Positions 1-9,099 are shown, counted from the stretch's first letter. The stretch: 64,000 bases of DNA from Hahella sp. HNIBRBA332 (GCF_030719035.1 NZ_CP132203.1:2356001-2420000); one strand, 5' to 3'. Notes: generated by a model not told the origin, from the sequence alone. Numbers and translations: made by a program.

Positions 1-305
1 TGTGAAAACTCTTTGCTCAAGTCGTGAATCATCGTCGCCGGCAACGGGATCGCGTCCTTCTCCTTACCATGGTCAAAAGACGCCTTCATGCTCGAGTTTC
101 CCAGCACCTTCTGCACCACATTCTTGGTGTAATAACCACGCAACGTCTTGAACTGCTGCACAACCTGCTCCGCCGACGCGGTGGCTTCACTGATGGCGTT
201 GGCTTCAACCGCTTTGGGGATATAAATGTAGATTGCGATGACGGATAAAGTAAAAACAACAATAACGGGAAGTGTGATTTTCCAGATGAGAGAGAGTCTA
301 TTCAT
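1..305 (-). CDS. Sensor protein N-terminus, DUF3365/Tll0287-like (partial)
   Basis: The gene starts at the ATG at 305-303 and runs off the left edge, so only about 101 residues are visible. AGGAG sits 7 nt upstream of the ATG. A hydrophobic segment (residues ~9-29) should anchor the protein in the inner membrane. It is followed by a periplasmic part with a YYTKN motif (58-62) and an HDLSKEF stretch near residue 95, the pattern I associate with the DUF3365 (Tll0287-like) sensor domain at the N terminus of chemoreceptors, histidine kinases and cyclases. The output domain lies outside the window, so chemoreceptor and kinase cannot be told apart. Confidence 0.7.
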   Translation of the reverse strand, partial: MNRLSLIWKITLPVIVVFTLSVIAIYIYIPKAVEANAISEATASAEQVVQQFKTLRGYYTKNVVQKVLGNSSMKASFDHGKEKDAIPLPATMIHDLSKEFS

Positions 306-330
306 AACACTGCTCCTCTCCACAGTCGGG

Positions 331-354
331 CCGGAAAGCCCCGAGGGCTTCCGG
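331..354. other. Hairpin in the leader of the sensor gene
   Basis: CCGGAA-A-GCCC, a CGA loop, then GGGC-TTCCGG forms a 10-bp stem with one bulged base, about 25 nt upstream of the sensor gene's start codon. There is no T run on either strand, so a terminator is unlikely. It may be a structured 5' leader. Apart from the repeat and the hairpin listed next, I see nothing else in 306-1045. Confidence 0.35.
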
Positions 355-660
355 TAAGGATTAAGGGACGAACGCGGGCTTATATAACAAGTGTAGACCT
401 ATAAACGGTTAGATTTGGCGTTTTGTGGGTAAAAGTTGGGAAGCTTGGCTGTGTGCTGGGAGCGGCTTTATCTGAGCTTGCGAACCGGTGACATTACGCA
501 AAACTCCTTAACTCACAACTCAGTCGGCGTTCCCCAGTGAAACAACCTCGACCAGCCCTTGCGAGGCAAAATATTTAAGCGGCCATTCACGATGTTTCCC
601 ACGTGTCTGCAACACCCGACATGCATATCAATGAAATCGAGGGAGCACGAAAGTGCCAGT

Positions 661-744
661 GTTGGATGGCGCTACGCTTATCCAACCTACCGGATTATGG
701 ACTGTTCCCTATTTGTAGGCTGGAAAAGCGCAGCGCCTTCCAAC
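661..744. repeat. REP-like palindromic repeat, copy 1
   Basis: Two 30-nt arms (661-690 and 715-744) are near-perfect inverted copies: the left arm begins GTTGGATGGCGC and ends CCAACCTAC, and the right arm reads GTAGGCTGG onward to CTTCCAAC. The same arrangement recurs at 4267-4347. Each arm is itself a small palindrome (GTTGGA...TCCAAC). This is an intergenic BIME-like element and not a gene; the short open frame across it (559-750) is only a by-product. Confidence 0.75.
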
Positions 745-848
745 CACTGAGCTGAACAGGTCATCAGAACCGGCCGTGAACTGGGGCCCCTGATGGCTCT
801 ATGGACAAGGTTTGCAGGAAGGAAAATAAGTCGAGCTTTTCCTCTCTA

Positions 849-890
849 CACCACCCGACAGTTTCTACCCTATCGGGTGCGGTGGTTTTT
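849..890 (+). terminator. Intrinsic-terminator-like hairpin
   Basis: CACC-ACCCGA (849-858) pairs with TCGGGT-GC-GGTG (873-884), with a two-base bulge, and is followed by five T residues (886-890). The polarity is rightward, but no rightward gene lies upstream in the window, so its target is unclear. It could be left over from a lost gene. Confidence 0.4.
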
Positions 891-1045
891 GGAGTTGTTG
901 GGGGAGCGGTTGGAGTTGGGTTAGGAGTAAAATTGCCACATTCAGCCCAGTGCAAACTTGATGGGATACCCTTATCCAACCACTACACTAATTCTCGAAA
1001 TTAAGTGTAATGCTTTATGGAATTTATTTTCTGTGCCAACAAGAG

Positions 1046-2065
1046 TTATCCATTTGCATCTTCGTCTCGAACGTTCAATCCCACTGAAGCAAGTGGATGC
1101 GTCTCTGAGTTGAAGAAATATAGCTCCTTCCCTTTGAATTCAACAGTTAGACGCGATTTTAAAGCAACAATATCCTCGTTCTCTTGATGAGGCCAAATAC
1201 CAATAGCTACTTTACTCGAGTAGCTCTCTAAGATTGCATCGATAATATGCTGATCGTAATTTTTGTCTAAAGAATGGCCAATTATAACTAATCCATTTTC
1301 GCTTCTTGCTAAGTTTTCATAGCAAAAACGGAGATAGTCATTTCGTTTAATCCGCGATAACTTACCTTTAGAGCTGCCTTCCGTAATAAAAAGAGGAAAC
1401 TGTTCAGGATGGTCTAAGTTGAAAAGTTCTGATAGTGAATTCAGTCTATTAGCAACTAGTTTTTTTGTCTTTCCGTTCGGTAGTTCCACCAAATGGATGG
1501 CCCCATGCAGATAATGAAGCTTGGTTCTGTCAGCGGGAGCAGAGGTATTAGAAGAGTCAAAGCTTCCCTCTTCACCCCAAAAGTAATCTTTAAACCTCCA
1601 TGTGTCAGACTCCATAATGGCCCAATATGGTATTAAGTCATAGTTCGTTGTGAAGACATTATTGTAGTGTCTAAGACCAGTATTAATTTCACTAACGTCA
1701 GCAAGCTCTCGTGGTATGTGTGCAAAGTTAACTGCTGAGCCCAAGGCATTGTTGACACTTTCATATAACGCCGTAATCTCGACTTCTTGAGGATTTCCAA
1801 GCTGTTGATCCACGATCTTGGCATGATAAAGAACCCTCAAAACTTCCTCAAAATTAGTGCTACCAATATGCTCAAATAGAGCAAGGCTCTGGGCATTTAG
1901 CGGATGATTTATATCTTCCCTTCTCGCAAGCTCAAATAGTGTTCCGTAACCAAAGCGACGCCAGATATTAATACTAAAACCATTACCAAGAAGCAGATTT
2001 CTCCATTCAAGCTCGGAAAGCTCATCCCAATCAACCAAATTTTGATCAATTTTAAGATCCGGCAT
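1046..2065 (-). CDS. DUF4917-like protein (SIR2-like fold possible)
   Basis: A 339-residue protein. The ATG at 2065 is chosen over one 24 nt upstream because GGAG (2071-2074) stands 5 nt before it. The N terminus holds W-R-N-L-L-L-G-N-G-F-S-I-N (residues ~22-34), the hallmark I recall for DUF4917. The LLGNGFS loop, with the later NNVFTTNYD (about residue 139) and LHYLHG (about 187) motifs, resembles a SIR2/NAD-binding fold, and I read it as a remote relative. The gene is clearly AT-rich next to its GC-rich neighbours, which suggests transfer. SIR2-like proteins of this size often act in phage defence, but no partner gene is present, so that role is only a guess. Confidence 0.65.
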   Translation of the reverse strand: MPDLKIDQNLVDWDELSELEWRNLLLGNGFSINIWRRFGYGTLFELARREDINHPLNAQSLALFEHIGSTNFEEVLRVLYHAKIVDQQLGNPQEVEITALYESVNNALGSAVNFAHIPRELADVSEINTGLRHYNNVFTTNYDLIPYWAIMESDTWRFKDYFWGEEGSFDSSNTSAPADRTKLHYLHGAIHLVELPNGKTKKLVANRLNSLSELFNLDHPEQFPLFITEGSSKGKLSRIKRNDYLRFCYENLARSENGLVIIGHSLDKNYDQHIIDAILESYSSKVAIGIWPHQENEDIVALKSRLTVEFKGKELYFFNSETHPLASVGLNVRDEDANG

Positions 2066-2260
2066 ATATACTCCACGCAGACAAATCAAGGAATGTATGC
2101 CAATAATATTAGTTGCTTTTTGGATTAGTATTCCCGGTTATTTCTTCGCCTTTGCCCCTAAAAAGTGATGTCCAGTCAAAAAGACCTATTCCTCCGTGTC
2201 CCACTCTGGCCATTCGCCGCGAAAACGGGCGACTATTTCTGTAGTCGAGATGAATACAAA

Positions 2261-3025
2261 CTACCGATACCGCCCCCATATCCCCTCAATCTCCCCACTA
2301 TCAATCAACTCCTTAATCGCCGCATTCAACCGATCCAGCGCGGCGGCTTTGTTGGGGTGGATGCGTAGCATGACGTCTACGCCGCCGACTTCGAAGCCGG
2401 GTTCGAGGCCTCGGTAGACGGGGTTTTCGCGCATGCGGTAGAGGGCGAGGTCTTTGTTGATGATGACCTGGTCCAGGCGGCCGGCGACGAGCATGGTGAG
2501 GAGTTGGGATTCGCCGTTGACGTCGTAGCGTTCGATGTCGCCGTTTTGGAAGAGTTTGGTGAAACTCGGGTATTGGTAGCCGCGCACGACGCCGATGCGT
2601 TTGCCGATTAAGTCCGAGGGCGCTTCGACGGGCAGGCTTTTATTGCGGCCGAATAGCAGGATGTCGACGGATTGCGCGTAGGGAATCGTAAACAGCCCGA
2701 GGGTTTTCTCCCCTGTCCGCCATGCGAGGTTCACGCCCGATTCGATATCCACCAGGTTTTCATTGAACATCATCAAGCCGCGGGCCAAGGGGTGAGCTTG
2801 ATTGATAAAGGTGTCGCCCGTGATGCGGCTGATGGCGTCGAAAAAGTCTTTGTAGAAGCCGGTGGGGACTCCGTCCTGGTAGAAATAATAGGGTGGAAAT
2901 TCCGTATTATGGGCAAGCACTCTGAACTCTTCCGCGTGCGCCCCGCCCTTCGGCGGCCATATCCCGACAAGGAGAACGACGAGGCTTCTCAAAAAGATAC
3001 CCGCCAACAGCTTTCGTAGGGTCAT
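2261..3025 (-). CDS. Periplasmic solute-binding protein, SBP_bac_3 family
   Basis: 254 residues with a signal peptide (hydrophobic ~10-23, cleavage near AHA-EE at ~31-32). The mature protein shows the family-3 features: an N-terminal F-P-P-Y-Y-F, the G-K-R-I-G-V-V-R-G hinge segment (~142-150) and a C-terminal G-R-Y. Such proteins bind amino acids or other small polar solutes in the periplasm for an ABC importer, or act as stand-alone sensors. No permease or ATPase is nearby. The next gene (3281-4006) is a second member with the same orientation, so the pair is probably an old duplication. The 3' end shows the codon switch described in the findings. Confidence 0.82.
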   Translation of the reverse strand: MTLRKLLAGIFLRSLVVLLVGIWPPKGGAHAEEFRVLAHNTEFPPYYFYQDGVPTGFYKDFFDAISRITGDTFINQAHPLARGLMMFNENLVDIESGVNLAWRTGEKTLGLFTIPYAQSVDILLFGRNKSLPVEAPSDLIGKRIGVVRGYQYPSFTKLFQNGDIERYDVNGESQLLTMLVAGRLDQVIINKDLALYRMRENPVYRGLEPGFEVGGVDVMLRIHPNKAAALDRLNAAIKELIDSGEIEGIWGRYR

Positions 3026-3215
3026 TCTTGCTCTAACTTCTATGACAAAGGCATGTGAAAAGCGTGGCTCTCCCTGCGTCCGTTTGACGCCGCCTCAGCG
3101 TAACGCGCTTGCTGCCGGTAGACGCCTCGTACGTTACGGTGGCTACCGGTTAAAGCAGTCTGCTCTGATCATCTCCTTTTTGGCATGACACATTTGTAAA
3201 TCAATGCAAATTCAA

Positions 3216-3262
3216 CCGCCAGACAGTCCCACCTGTTCGCACGAAACTGACTTGTCTGGCGG
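3216..3262 (-). terminator. Inverted repeat after the 3281-4006 gene
   Basis: CCGCCAGACA (3216-3225) and TGTCTGGCGG (3253-3262) are perfect 10-bp inverted arms, beginning 19 nt beyond the stop codon of the leftward gene. On the minus strand the hairpin is followed by TTGAATTTG, a weak T tract, so it may work as a terminator or as an mRNA 3' end stabiliser. Confidence 0.45.
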
Positions 3263-3280
3263 CCGATATGAAAGTGCGGG

Positions 3281-4006
3281 TTATTTGACCCCGTAATCCG
3301 CCAGGATCTTGTCGTAGGTTCCGTCCGCTTTGATGGCGGCGAGACCCCGGTTGTAGGCCTCAATAAGTTTCTGGCCCTGAGCGTTGGCCTTGCCTGTGGC
3401 CACATGCAGGTCGTTCACTGACAGAGCGTTATTGGTGAATTCCACCGAGCCCAGGTCGATGCCCGCCTCCTTCATGACAGACTTGGCGACGATCTCATCT
3501 TCCAGGGTCAGGTCCACGCGGTCGCTCAACAGCTTTTTGACGTTAGCTTCAATCGTCCCCGCTTCCGGTCTGGAGAAATTAGTCGCGTGGGTGAACTCAT
3601 CACCATAGCCGTAGCCGCTGACGATGCCGACCTTCTTCCCAGTGAGACTATCCAGACCATTGAACTCAAACGGGTCGCCTTTACGCTTGATAAACTTGAT
3701 GCTGTTCTGCGCGTAATAGTTGCTGTAGTTCAGCACCTTGGCGCGCTCCTCCGTGAACCAGGCGCCGGGCAATATGTCGATATTGCCGTTGATCACATCA
3801 TTCAACGCCCGTTTCCATGGCAGGATTTTAAAATCCACCGTGTACCCCTCTTTCTCCATCGCCGCTTTCAGCAGCGCAATGGATATTCCGGGATCACTCC
3901 CCTCCTGTATAAATGGCGGCCAAGGGTCCTGCGCAGCCGTGACGGTCTCCGCCTGCGCGGAAAACGCAACGAACATGGTCAGAATCAAGGTGGAAAGAGC
4001 CTTCAT
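3281..4006 (-). CDS. Periplasmic solute-binding protein, SBP_bac_3 family
   Basis: The start is the ATG at 4006, preceded by AGAGAGG with 7-nt spacing; an upstream ATG-like extension lacks a site. The 241-residue product has a clear signal peptide (KALSTLILTMFVAFSAQA, cleavage before ET). The mature part contains DPWPPFI, GISIALLKAAMEKEGY and the GKKVGIVSGYGYGDEF hinge, typical of family-3 amino-acid-type binding proteins. It shares organisation with the 2261-3025 gene, and neither has transporter genes beside it. The G-A-W-F-T-E-E-R motif in lobe one is common in orphan gammaproteobacterial members of unknown ligand. Confidence 0.85.
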   Translation of the reverse strand: MKALSTLILTMFVAFSAQAETVTAAQDPWPPFIQEGSDPGISIALLKAAMEKEGYTVDFKILPWKRALNDVINGNIDILPGAWFTEERAKVLNYSNYYAQNSIKFIKRKGDPFEFNGLDSLTGKKVGIVSGYGYGDEFTHATNFSRPEAGTIEANVKKLLSDRVDLTLEDEIVAKSVMKEAGIDLGSVEFTNNALSVNDLHVATGKANAQGQKLIEAYNRGLAAIKADGTYDKILADYGVK

Positions 4007-4211
4007 GCTTATACCTCTCTGTTTGAGATAGATCATTGGCGTAGGCCGATAAACTTTGGGGGAAAGTTCACCGAGCGAGGGTCGAATGGCGTTGTTTATA
4101 AATCCCCATGGTGCGTGGCGAAACGGCCAGTAACCGTATTAAGGTTAGTTTATAAACAGATCTCCAACAAATTAGAGCGCCGCTGGGAGTGGGTTTTTTT
4201 GGGGGTGGCGG

Positions 4212-4265
4212 TAGTTTTGAACGTGGGAGTAGTCTTGAACGTGGGAGTAGTCTTGAACGTTCGAA
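4212..4265. repeat. Three tandem 18-bp units
   Basis: Units at 4212-4229, 4230-4247 and 4248-4265 share TAGTYTTGAACGTGGGAG; the last diverges at its end. The array abuts the second REP-like repeat, so the two may form one composite intergenic element. Confidence 0.7.
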
Positions 4266-4266
4266 T

Positions 4267-4347
4267 GTTGGAAGGCGCTGCGCTTTTCCAACCTACCGTT
4301 GTGAGGCGGCGTTAATTGTAGGTTGGATAAGCAAAGCGCCATCCAAC
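4267..4347. repeat. REP-like palindromic repeat, copy 2
   Basis: Arms 4267-4296 and 4318-4347 match the arms of the element at 661-744 with a few changes; both contain the GTTGGAAGGCGCTGCGC-type core and end in CCAACCTAC or its complement. It lies between the solute-binding protein gene and the 3' end of the G8-domain gene. Spacer length differs between the copies (24 nt against 21 nt), as is usual for paired REP units. Confidence 0.75.
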
Positions 4348-4401
4348 AATTTTCGTGGAATGAGCGCCGGAGTCCAGCCCGACTCCGGCGCATAAGAAAG
4401 A

Positions 4402-7400
4402 CTAGCGGTCGCTAATCAGATAGACGTTGTTGGCGGAGCCTTTGGGCAGTTCGGTGGCGCTTTGGAACAGGAAGTTCTGGAAGTTGTTAGCGCCGTTGAG
4501 CACATGAATTTCCGTACTGTTCACGCCATTGCGTTTGAAACCGATCAGGTCCGGCGCGCCGTCGCCATTGAAATCCGCGACGCGGAAGCTCCAGTTGTCA
4601 TCGGTGACATGCAGCGCCGTGGCGGTGTGGACGATGAAGTTATCGTAGCCGCTTTGCGCGCTCAGGATGTGTACTTCCGTTCTGTTGGAGCCGCCTCGTT
4701 TGGCGATGTACCAGAGGTCGGGCCGGCCGTCGCGGTCATAATCGCTGACCAGGAACTCGTCGGAAGAGTTCGGGCGCAATCCCAGCCCTGTGGCGTCATG
4801 CAACAGAAAGTTCTGCGGATTTCTCCCGTCCAGCACATGCACTTCCGTGCGACCGCTGCCTGTTGTGTTATGCATGATGGCCCAGATGTCCGGCTGGCCG
4901 TCGCCGTTGTAATCCCGTATCGCCATGTGATCGTTGACGTTCATGTAACCCAACGCCGTGCCCGACTGGAAGATAAAGCGCTGCAACCCGCTCTTGCCGT
5001 CCATGATGTGCACTTCCGTCGTTCCCGTGCCGGTGTTGCGCTTTTTGAAGCCGGCGATGTCCATGTAGCCGTCGCGATCCCAATCCGTCATATCGAACTG
5101 CCAGGCCTCATTGGTGGCCTCCAATGCGCTGTTCTGGGCGGCGGTGGAGATAAAGCTCTTGCTGCGCAACAACTTCTGGAACGAGGTTCTGGCGCCGCCT
5201 TGTTTGTTCAGCACATAGACATTGGGCGCCAGTGGACGATTGGCGCCCGGCGCGCATCCTGGATTCAAGCACACGAAGATAGAGCCCAGTTCGCCGGGAT
5301 TTCTGAAATCCGCGCCAGCGGGCGCTTTGAAGCGTACAAACAAGCTGCCGTTTTCATAAGCCCAGGCGTTGCCGTCAAACGCGCGCAACGCCGCCCAGGC
5401 GCCGACCGAACCCAACTGAATCAGCGGACCGGAGAAGCCGTACTGCCCCGCCGGCGTTCCCAGATAGACATACACGTTGGGCGCCACGCCCGGCAGCTCC
5501 AAAGTCACGTACTCGCCGCTGCTCATGCTGTGATAATCGAAACGTGTGATGCTGGGAATCTGGTCGTGATAGATGTAGGCGTAGTTATAGGCGCCGTCGA
5601 CCATGGGCAACAGACTGACGCCTTCGATTTCCTTGCGGGATTCGGTATAGCGCGCGCCGTCACTGCGGAAAAAGGTGCTGTCCTGACGTCTGCGGCTGAC
5701 CAGCGGCGCCGGCGGCAGCCAGATTTCATCGGAGGGACGCACCTCCACGTAGGCGAAACGGCGGCGACTTTCCATGCCGCTAAGCCCATCTCTGATCCGG
5801 CTGCTGTTACCGTCCACCAGCATGGGATGGTCCTGAGTGATGGCGGTCATAGGCTGACCGGTCAAGGTTCCATCCACATCGTAAATCGCGCCGTTGAACC
5901 AGACCGGACCAATGTAATCGTTGCGATAACGCACTTGGTAACTGCCCGGCGAGACGGTGGTGTTGTGCAGGGAGTGCCCGGAGTATTTGATGTTGGCGCC
6001 CCATTGGTCGAACAGGGTGAAATTATCCCGCTCGAAACCCGTGAAATGGGAATCGCGGATACGCACCGGACCGTCATACAGAATATGCCCGATCGCCATG
6101 CCGATTACGCCACTGGACGCGGATAGACCCAACGGCGCCACCGGCTCGTAGTTTTCCGAAGCGCCCACCCACAACACGCGGTTGTAGTCCGTCACCCAGG
6201 TGCTGGCTTCGCCTTCATAGTTGTCCGCCACGATCAGGTCGTTGTAGGTGCTTTTACCGCGATTGCCGCCCACTCGGGAATACATTCCCAGATAGTTTTT
6301 GTACACCGTCAGCCCATTGATGACCGGCTCCTGTTGGGGCATGTAGTCGTTGTTCAGATTAGGCGTTTGCGAAGCGTCATTAGGGGTGGGCGCCATGCCC
6401 AGCAACCAGCCGTGGAAACTGGAGTGCGCGGTGTTATTGTCAATGGCGCCGGCGGGCAGGTTCTGCACATTGGGATTCAGTCCCTGCTGAAAAACCGGAC
6501 TGTTCGGATTCTGATGAAAGGCGAACCAGAAACCGGAGCCGTCGGAACCGGCGGCATGGTTATTCTGTACGATATTGTTGGGGTTGGTGATCCAGAAGGT
6601 GGACGGGCCGCTGGCGTTTCTCAATCTGCCATTGGTGAAATCGCTGGGCAGCAGCGCGTATTCCGGCGCGGGCTTGCGGGTCACCATGCCCAGATTGCCG
6701 ACGATACGGTTGCCGGTTTCGTTGCCGTCTTCCATGAAAACCGCGTGTCCCAGGTTGTCGTAGCAGACGTTGTTTTCCACTGACGCGTTGTTCGTACCGT
6801 GAATGGTAATGGCGCGATTGTAGGTGTGGTGGATACTGGAACTGCGAATGTATTGCCCGGCGGCGTTACCGGCCAGATGCCAATGAAAGGGATAACGTCC
6901 CAGCTTGCGGCGCTGCCCCATACGGGTCAACTCCACATTGGAAAGACGGCCGAAGGCTCCGCGCATCACCATGATGTTGCCGCCATAGGCGGTGCGGTCG
7001 CTGTCTTCGTCCCCCTGAATCCGGAGATTACGGGACAACAGCCCCACTTCCGCACGCTCGTCCAGCGTCCAGCTTTGTCCGTTGTCGCTGTATTGCTGCA
7101 GTTTGCCGAAGTGGTTGTAGGCAAGGCGGTCATTGAGAGTCAGCGTCTTTCTGTCGCCGCTCACGCTGACGATGGTGAATTCTTCCGCGTGATTCATGTC
7201 GAAATCGCTGGAGGCGATCACAATGCGATCCCCTGCCCGCCAGTTCACCGACTCTTTCAACGTGATGCTGTTGTCGCCAATTGCGGCGGAAGCGCCCAAC
7301 TGGGTCCAGGATCGCTGAGGCTGGCCATGCATTTCGATACGTCCGCCGTTCATGGCGTGAATCAGCTTGGATTCCGCCGCCGGATTGTCTCCCAGCAAGG

Positions 7401-8271
7401 TAATGACGCCCTGGCCATTGAACGGGGCCTCTTCCCGACCCAGCTCCAATACGCCGCCCGCCATGACGTGGATTTCCGCCACATCCAGTGTAAAGTCGCG
7501 GTTAACCGGCGCGGTGAGAATCCCCTCGTTGATGATCACATTCGCCGCGTTCAGATTATCCAGCACCATGGTGGCGCCGGCGGGAATGTAGACTTCTTCG
7601 CCAGGCCCGGGAACCGAGTTCTCCAGCCAGGACGACGCCTCCGACCACACCGGCAGCTTCTCCAACTGCACGTCGTCGACAAAGGCGGTGTTATCGCCGC
7701 TTGCGCTCAAGCCGCTCAATAATAATTGGTATTTGCCGGGCTCCAGCCACATCGCGGTGGAATGATATAGGCGATAGTTAGTGTCCTGCGGACGGATTCG
7801 GCCAATCTGACTGCCGGCGAGGGATACGCGCAGGGTTTGTCCTTGAGGAGAGTTGATACATCCGCGCTGTGCGCCTTGCAGATTAACGCGGTAAACGCCT
7901 GCGTTGGGGATAGTAATGGTTTTCTGCACCTGCCCCGTCTGCTGAATAAACAGCGCCTGCTGGCCCTGGGGCGTGGCGGGATTGCATGAGGTAAACGCAG
8001 AGCCGTTTTCGGTAATGCCCGCGCCATCGGCGAAGGCCCATTCGCCGCCTCTGGGAAGATATTGATAGCCTCCCGAGGGAACATCCGGCGTCTCAAAACC
8101 GGAATCGCCTATTGGCGTCATGACGCCCTCGCTGACCGCCGTCACCGCCATCGCGCTCTGACAAAAAGTCAGCGCAGCGACGGTCGTCAGTACGGAGAGC
8201 GCCCCCTTGCGTTTTAAGACAGAGCCGCGCGCAGGCCCGTCTGTATGAATATTCGTTTCACCCAAGTTCAT
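4402..8271 (-). CDS. Large secreted G8-domain protein with VCBS/FG-GAP-like repeats
   Basis: 1289 residues from the ATG at 8271, which has GGAAG 8 nt upstream; a GTG five codons earlier overlaps that site. A long N-region precedes a signal peptide (cleavage near AMA-VT, ~42). Residues ~50-205 look like a jelly-roll carbohydrate-binding region ending FVDDVQLEKLP. Residues ~208-330 match the G8 domain (WSEASSWLENSVPGPGEEV start, GGVLELG) known from human CEMIP and TMEM2. A parallel beta-helix follows, rich in NNxxxxN turns. Four ~55-residue C-terminal repeats (~1070-1289) carry DxDxDGxxD calcium-loop motifs (DWDRDGYMD, DYNGDGQPD, DYDRDGRPD, DFNGDGAPD). It is probably exported and polysaccharide-binding or -degrading; the substrate is unknown. 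Confidence 0.8.
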   Translation of the reverse strand: MNLGETNIHTDGPARGSVLKRKGALSVLTTVAALTFCQSAMAVTAVSEGVMTPIGDSGFETPDVPSGGYQYLPRGGEWAFADGAGITENGSAFTSCNPATPQGQQALFIQQTGQVQKTITIPNAGVYRVNLQGAQRGCINSPQGQTLRVSLAGSQIGRIRPQDTNYRLYHSTAMWLEPGKYQLLLSGLSASGDNTAFVDDVQLEKLPVWSEASSWLENSVPGPGEEVYIPAGATMVLDNLNAANVIINEGILTAPVNRDFTLDVAEIHVMAGGVLELGREEAPFNGQGVITLLGDNPAAESKLIHAMNGGRIEMHGQPQRSWTQLGASAAIGDNSITLKESVNWRAGDRIVIASSDFDMNHAEEFTIVSVSGDRKTLTLNDRLAYNHFGKLQQYSDNGQSWTLDERAEVGLLSRNLRIQGDEDSDRTAYGGNIMVMRGAFGRLSNVELTRMGQRRKLGRYPFHWHLAGNAAGQYIRSSSIHHTYNRAITIHGTNNASVENNVCYDNLGHAVFMEDGNETGNRIVGNLGMVTRKPAPEYALLPSDFTNGRLRNASGPSTFWITNPNNIVQNNHAAGSDGSGFWFAFHQNPNSPVFQQGLNPNVQNLPAGAIDNNTAHSSFHGWLLGMAPTPNDASQTPNLNNDYMPQQEPVINGLTVYKNYLGMYSRVGGNRGKSTYNDLIVADNYEGEASTWVTDYNRVLWVGASENYEPVAPLGLSASSGVIGMAIGHILYDGPVRIRDSHFTGFERDNFTLFDQWGANIKYSGHSLHNTTVSPGSYQVRYRNDYIGPVWFNGAIYDVDGTLTGQPMTAITQDHPMLVDGNSSRIRDGLSGMESRRRFAYVEVRPSDEIWLPPAPLVSRRRQDSTFFRSDGARYTESRKEIEGVSLLPMVDGAYNYAYIYHDQIPSITRFDYHSMSSGEYVTLELPGVAPNVYVYLGTPAGQYGFSGPLIQLGSVGAWAALRAFDGNAWAYENGSLFVRFKAPAGADFRNPGELGSIFVCLNPGCAPGANRPLAPNVYVLNKQGGARTSFQKLLRSKSFISTAAQNSALEATNEAWQFDMTDWDRDGYMDIAGFKKRNTGTGTTEVHIMDGKSGLQRFIFQSGTALGYMNVNDHMAIRDYNGDGQPDIWAIMHNTTGSGRTEVHVLDGRNPQNFLLHDATGLGLRPNSSDEFLVSDYDRDGRPDLWYIAKRGGSNRTEVHILSAQSGYDNFIVHTATALHVTDDNWSFRVADFNGDGAPDLIGFKRNGVNSTEIHVLNGANNFQNFLFQSATELPKGSANNVYLISDR

Positions 8272-8808
8272 TTTATAGTCTTCCACAGTGCATTGATTCT
8301 TAGCTCTGGCTCGCCTGAACAGGCATAAAAGCGATTCCGGGTCGGCGCTTAAAACAGACGCAGAAATCCCACATCCAAAATCACCCTTAAACGTTTCAGA
8401 TCCGGCATAGATAAATTAAGTAAAAAGCTCGGCATTGCTATCTTGTCGCCGAAACCAGAACCTCATCCTTTAAGGCGAATAACCGAAATGCATCAAGCCA
8501 ATAACCGCCGGCGCAGCCATCAAATTAACGCGGTGTTTCCGTTATCCGTATCCCAGGCGAACATTAACATAAGTTCACAGTCAATCCTCTAGGGCAATAT
8601 TAATAACCCATACGGGATAACGATTAATAGAGAATTATCGGGGTTAATATACAACTCAATCTGCATCTCCAATGACAGATTTTCATATTTTAATTATGCG
8701 CGGTTGGAGCCTGTTTTGTATGATCAAAAAGCCCTGCTGACAGGCCCTGCAAGCCTGATTTAGACTACTCGGCGACATAGCGCGACATATAGAAAGGGAG
8801 AGCTTTTC
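8272..8808. other. Intergenic region without a recognisable gene
   Basis: This 537-bp spacer separates the divergent G8-domain gene and the small rightward gene at 8809. It is AT-rich between about 8560 and 8720 and probably holds both promoters. I could not pick out convincing -35/-10 pairs, operators or a small ORF. Confidence 0.5.
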
Positions 8809-9081
8809 GTGTCAGAACTCATTAGTGAAAAGAAGAAATTTGAAGAAACCTGGGAAAAGGAGGCGCTCAAAGCTTTTTCTCGTCTGTTTTCATCACAGCA
8901 AATAACGGAGTTTGATCAGGCTTTGTTCGGCGATCAGTTTGATCACTTTCGCCAAGGAATGGGCGTCAAGTTTCCTGATTCGGATGATATAAACTTCAAA
9001 AGAATAAGGTCCAACAGATTAAAGCGTCTCGGTTATAGCTGGCAGGCGGATATAAAGACATGGATCAAAGTGTCGGATTAA
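8809..9081 (+). CDS. Small charged protein of unknown function
   Basis: 90 residues starting at a GTG (8809) with GGGAG 8 nt upstream, a good site that supports the non-ATG start. The protein is soluble, charged and probably helical, with an acidic-basic N terminus (SEKKKFEETWEKEALKAFSRLF) and no signal peptide, membrane segment or cysteine pair. It does not match a family I know. It converges on the MFS gene that ends the NRPS-PKS operon and appears to mark the right-hand end of unrelated DNA. Confidence 0.6.
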   Translation: MSELISEKKKFEETWEKEALKAFSRLFSSQQITEFDQALFGDQFDHFRQGMGVKFPDSDDINFKRIRSNRLKRLGYSWQADIKTWIKVSD

Positions 9082-9099
9082 TTACATCATGATCCATAA

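Noticed and set aside
559..750. Small ORF across the REP-like repeat
   Set aside because: The frame is created by the repeat arms themselves.
4462..6126. A 554-codon rightward open frame opposite the G8-domain gene
   Set aside because: It is a shadow of GC-rich codon use on the other strand: no ribosome site, low-complexity His/Arg/Val-rich product, and the leftward frame has clear domains. The same holds for long antisense frames at 6799-7722, 15542-16315, 21926-23197, 28222-29373 and 44343-45635.
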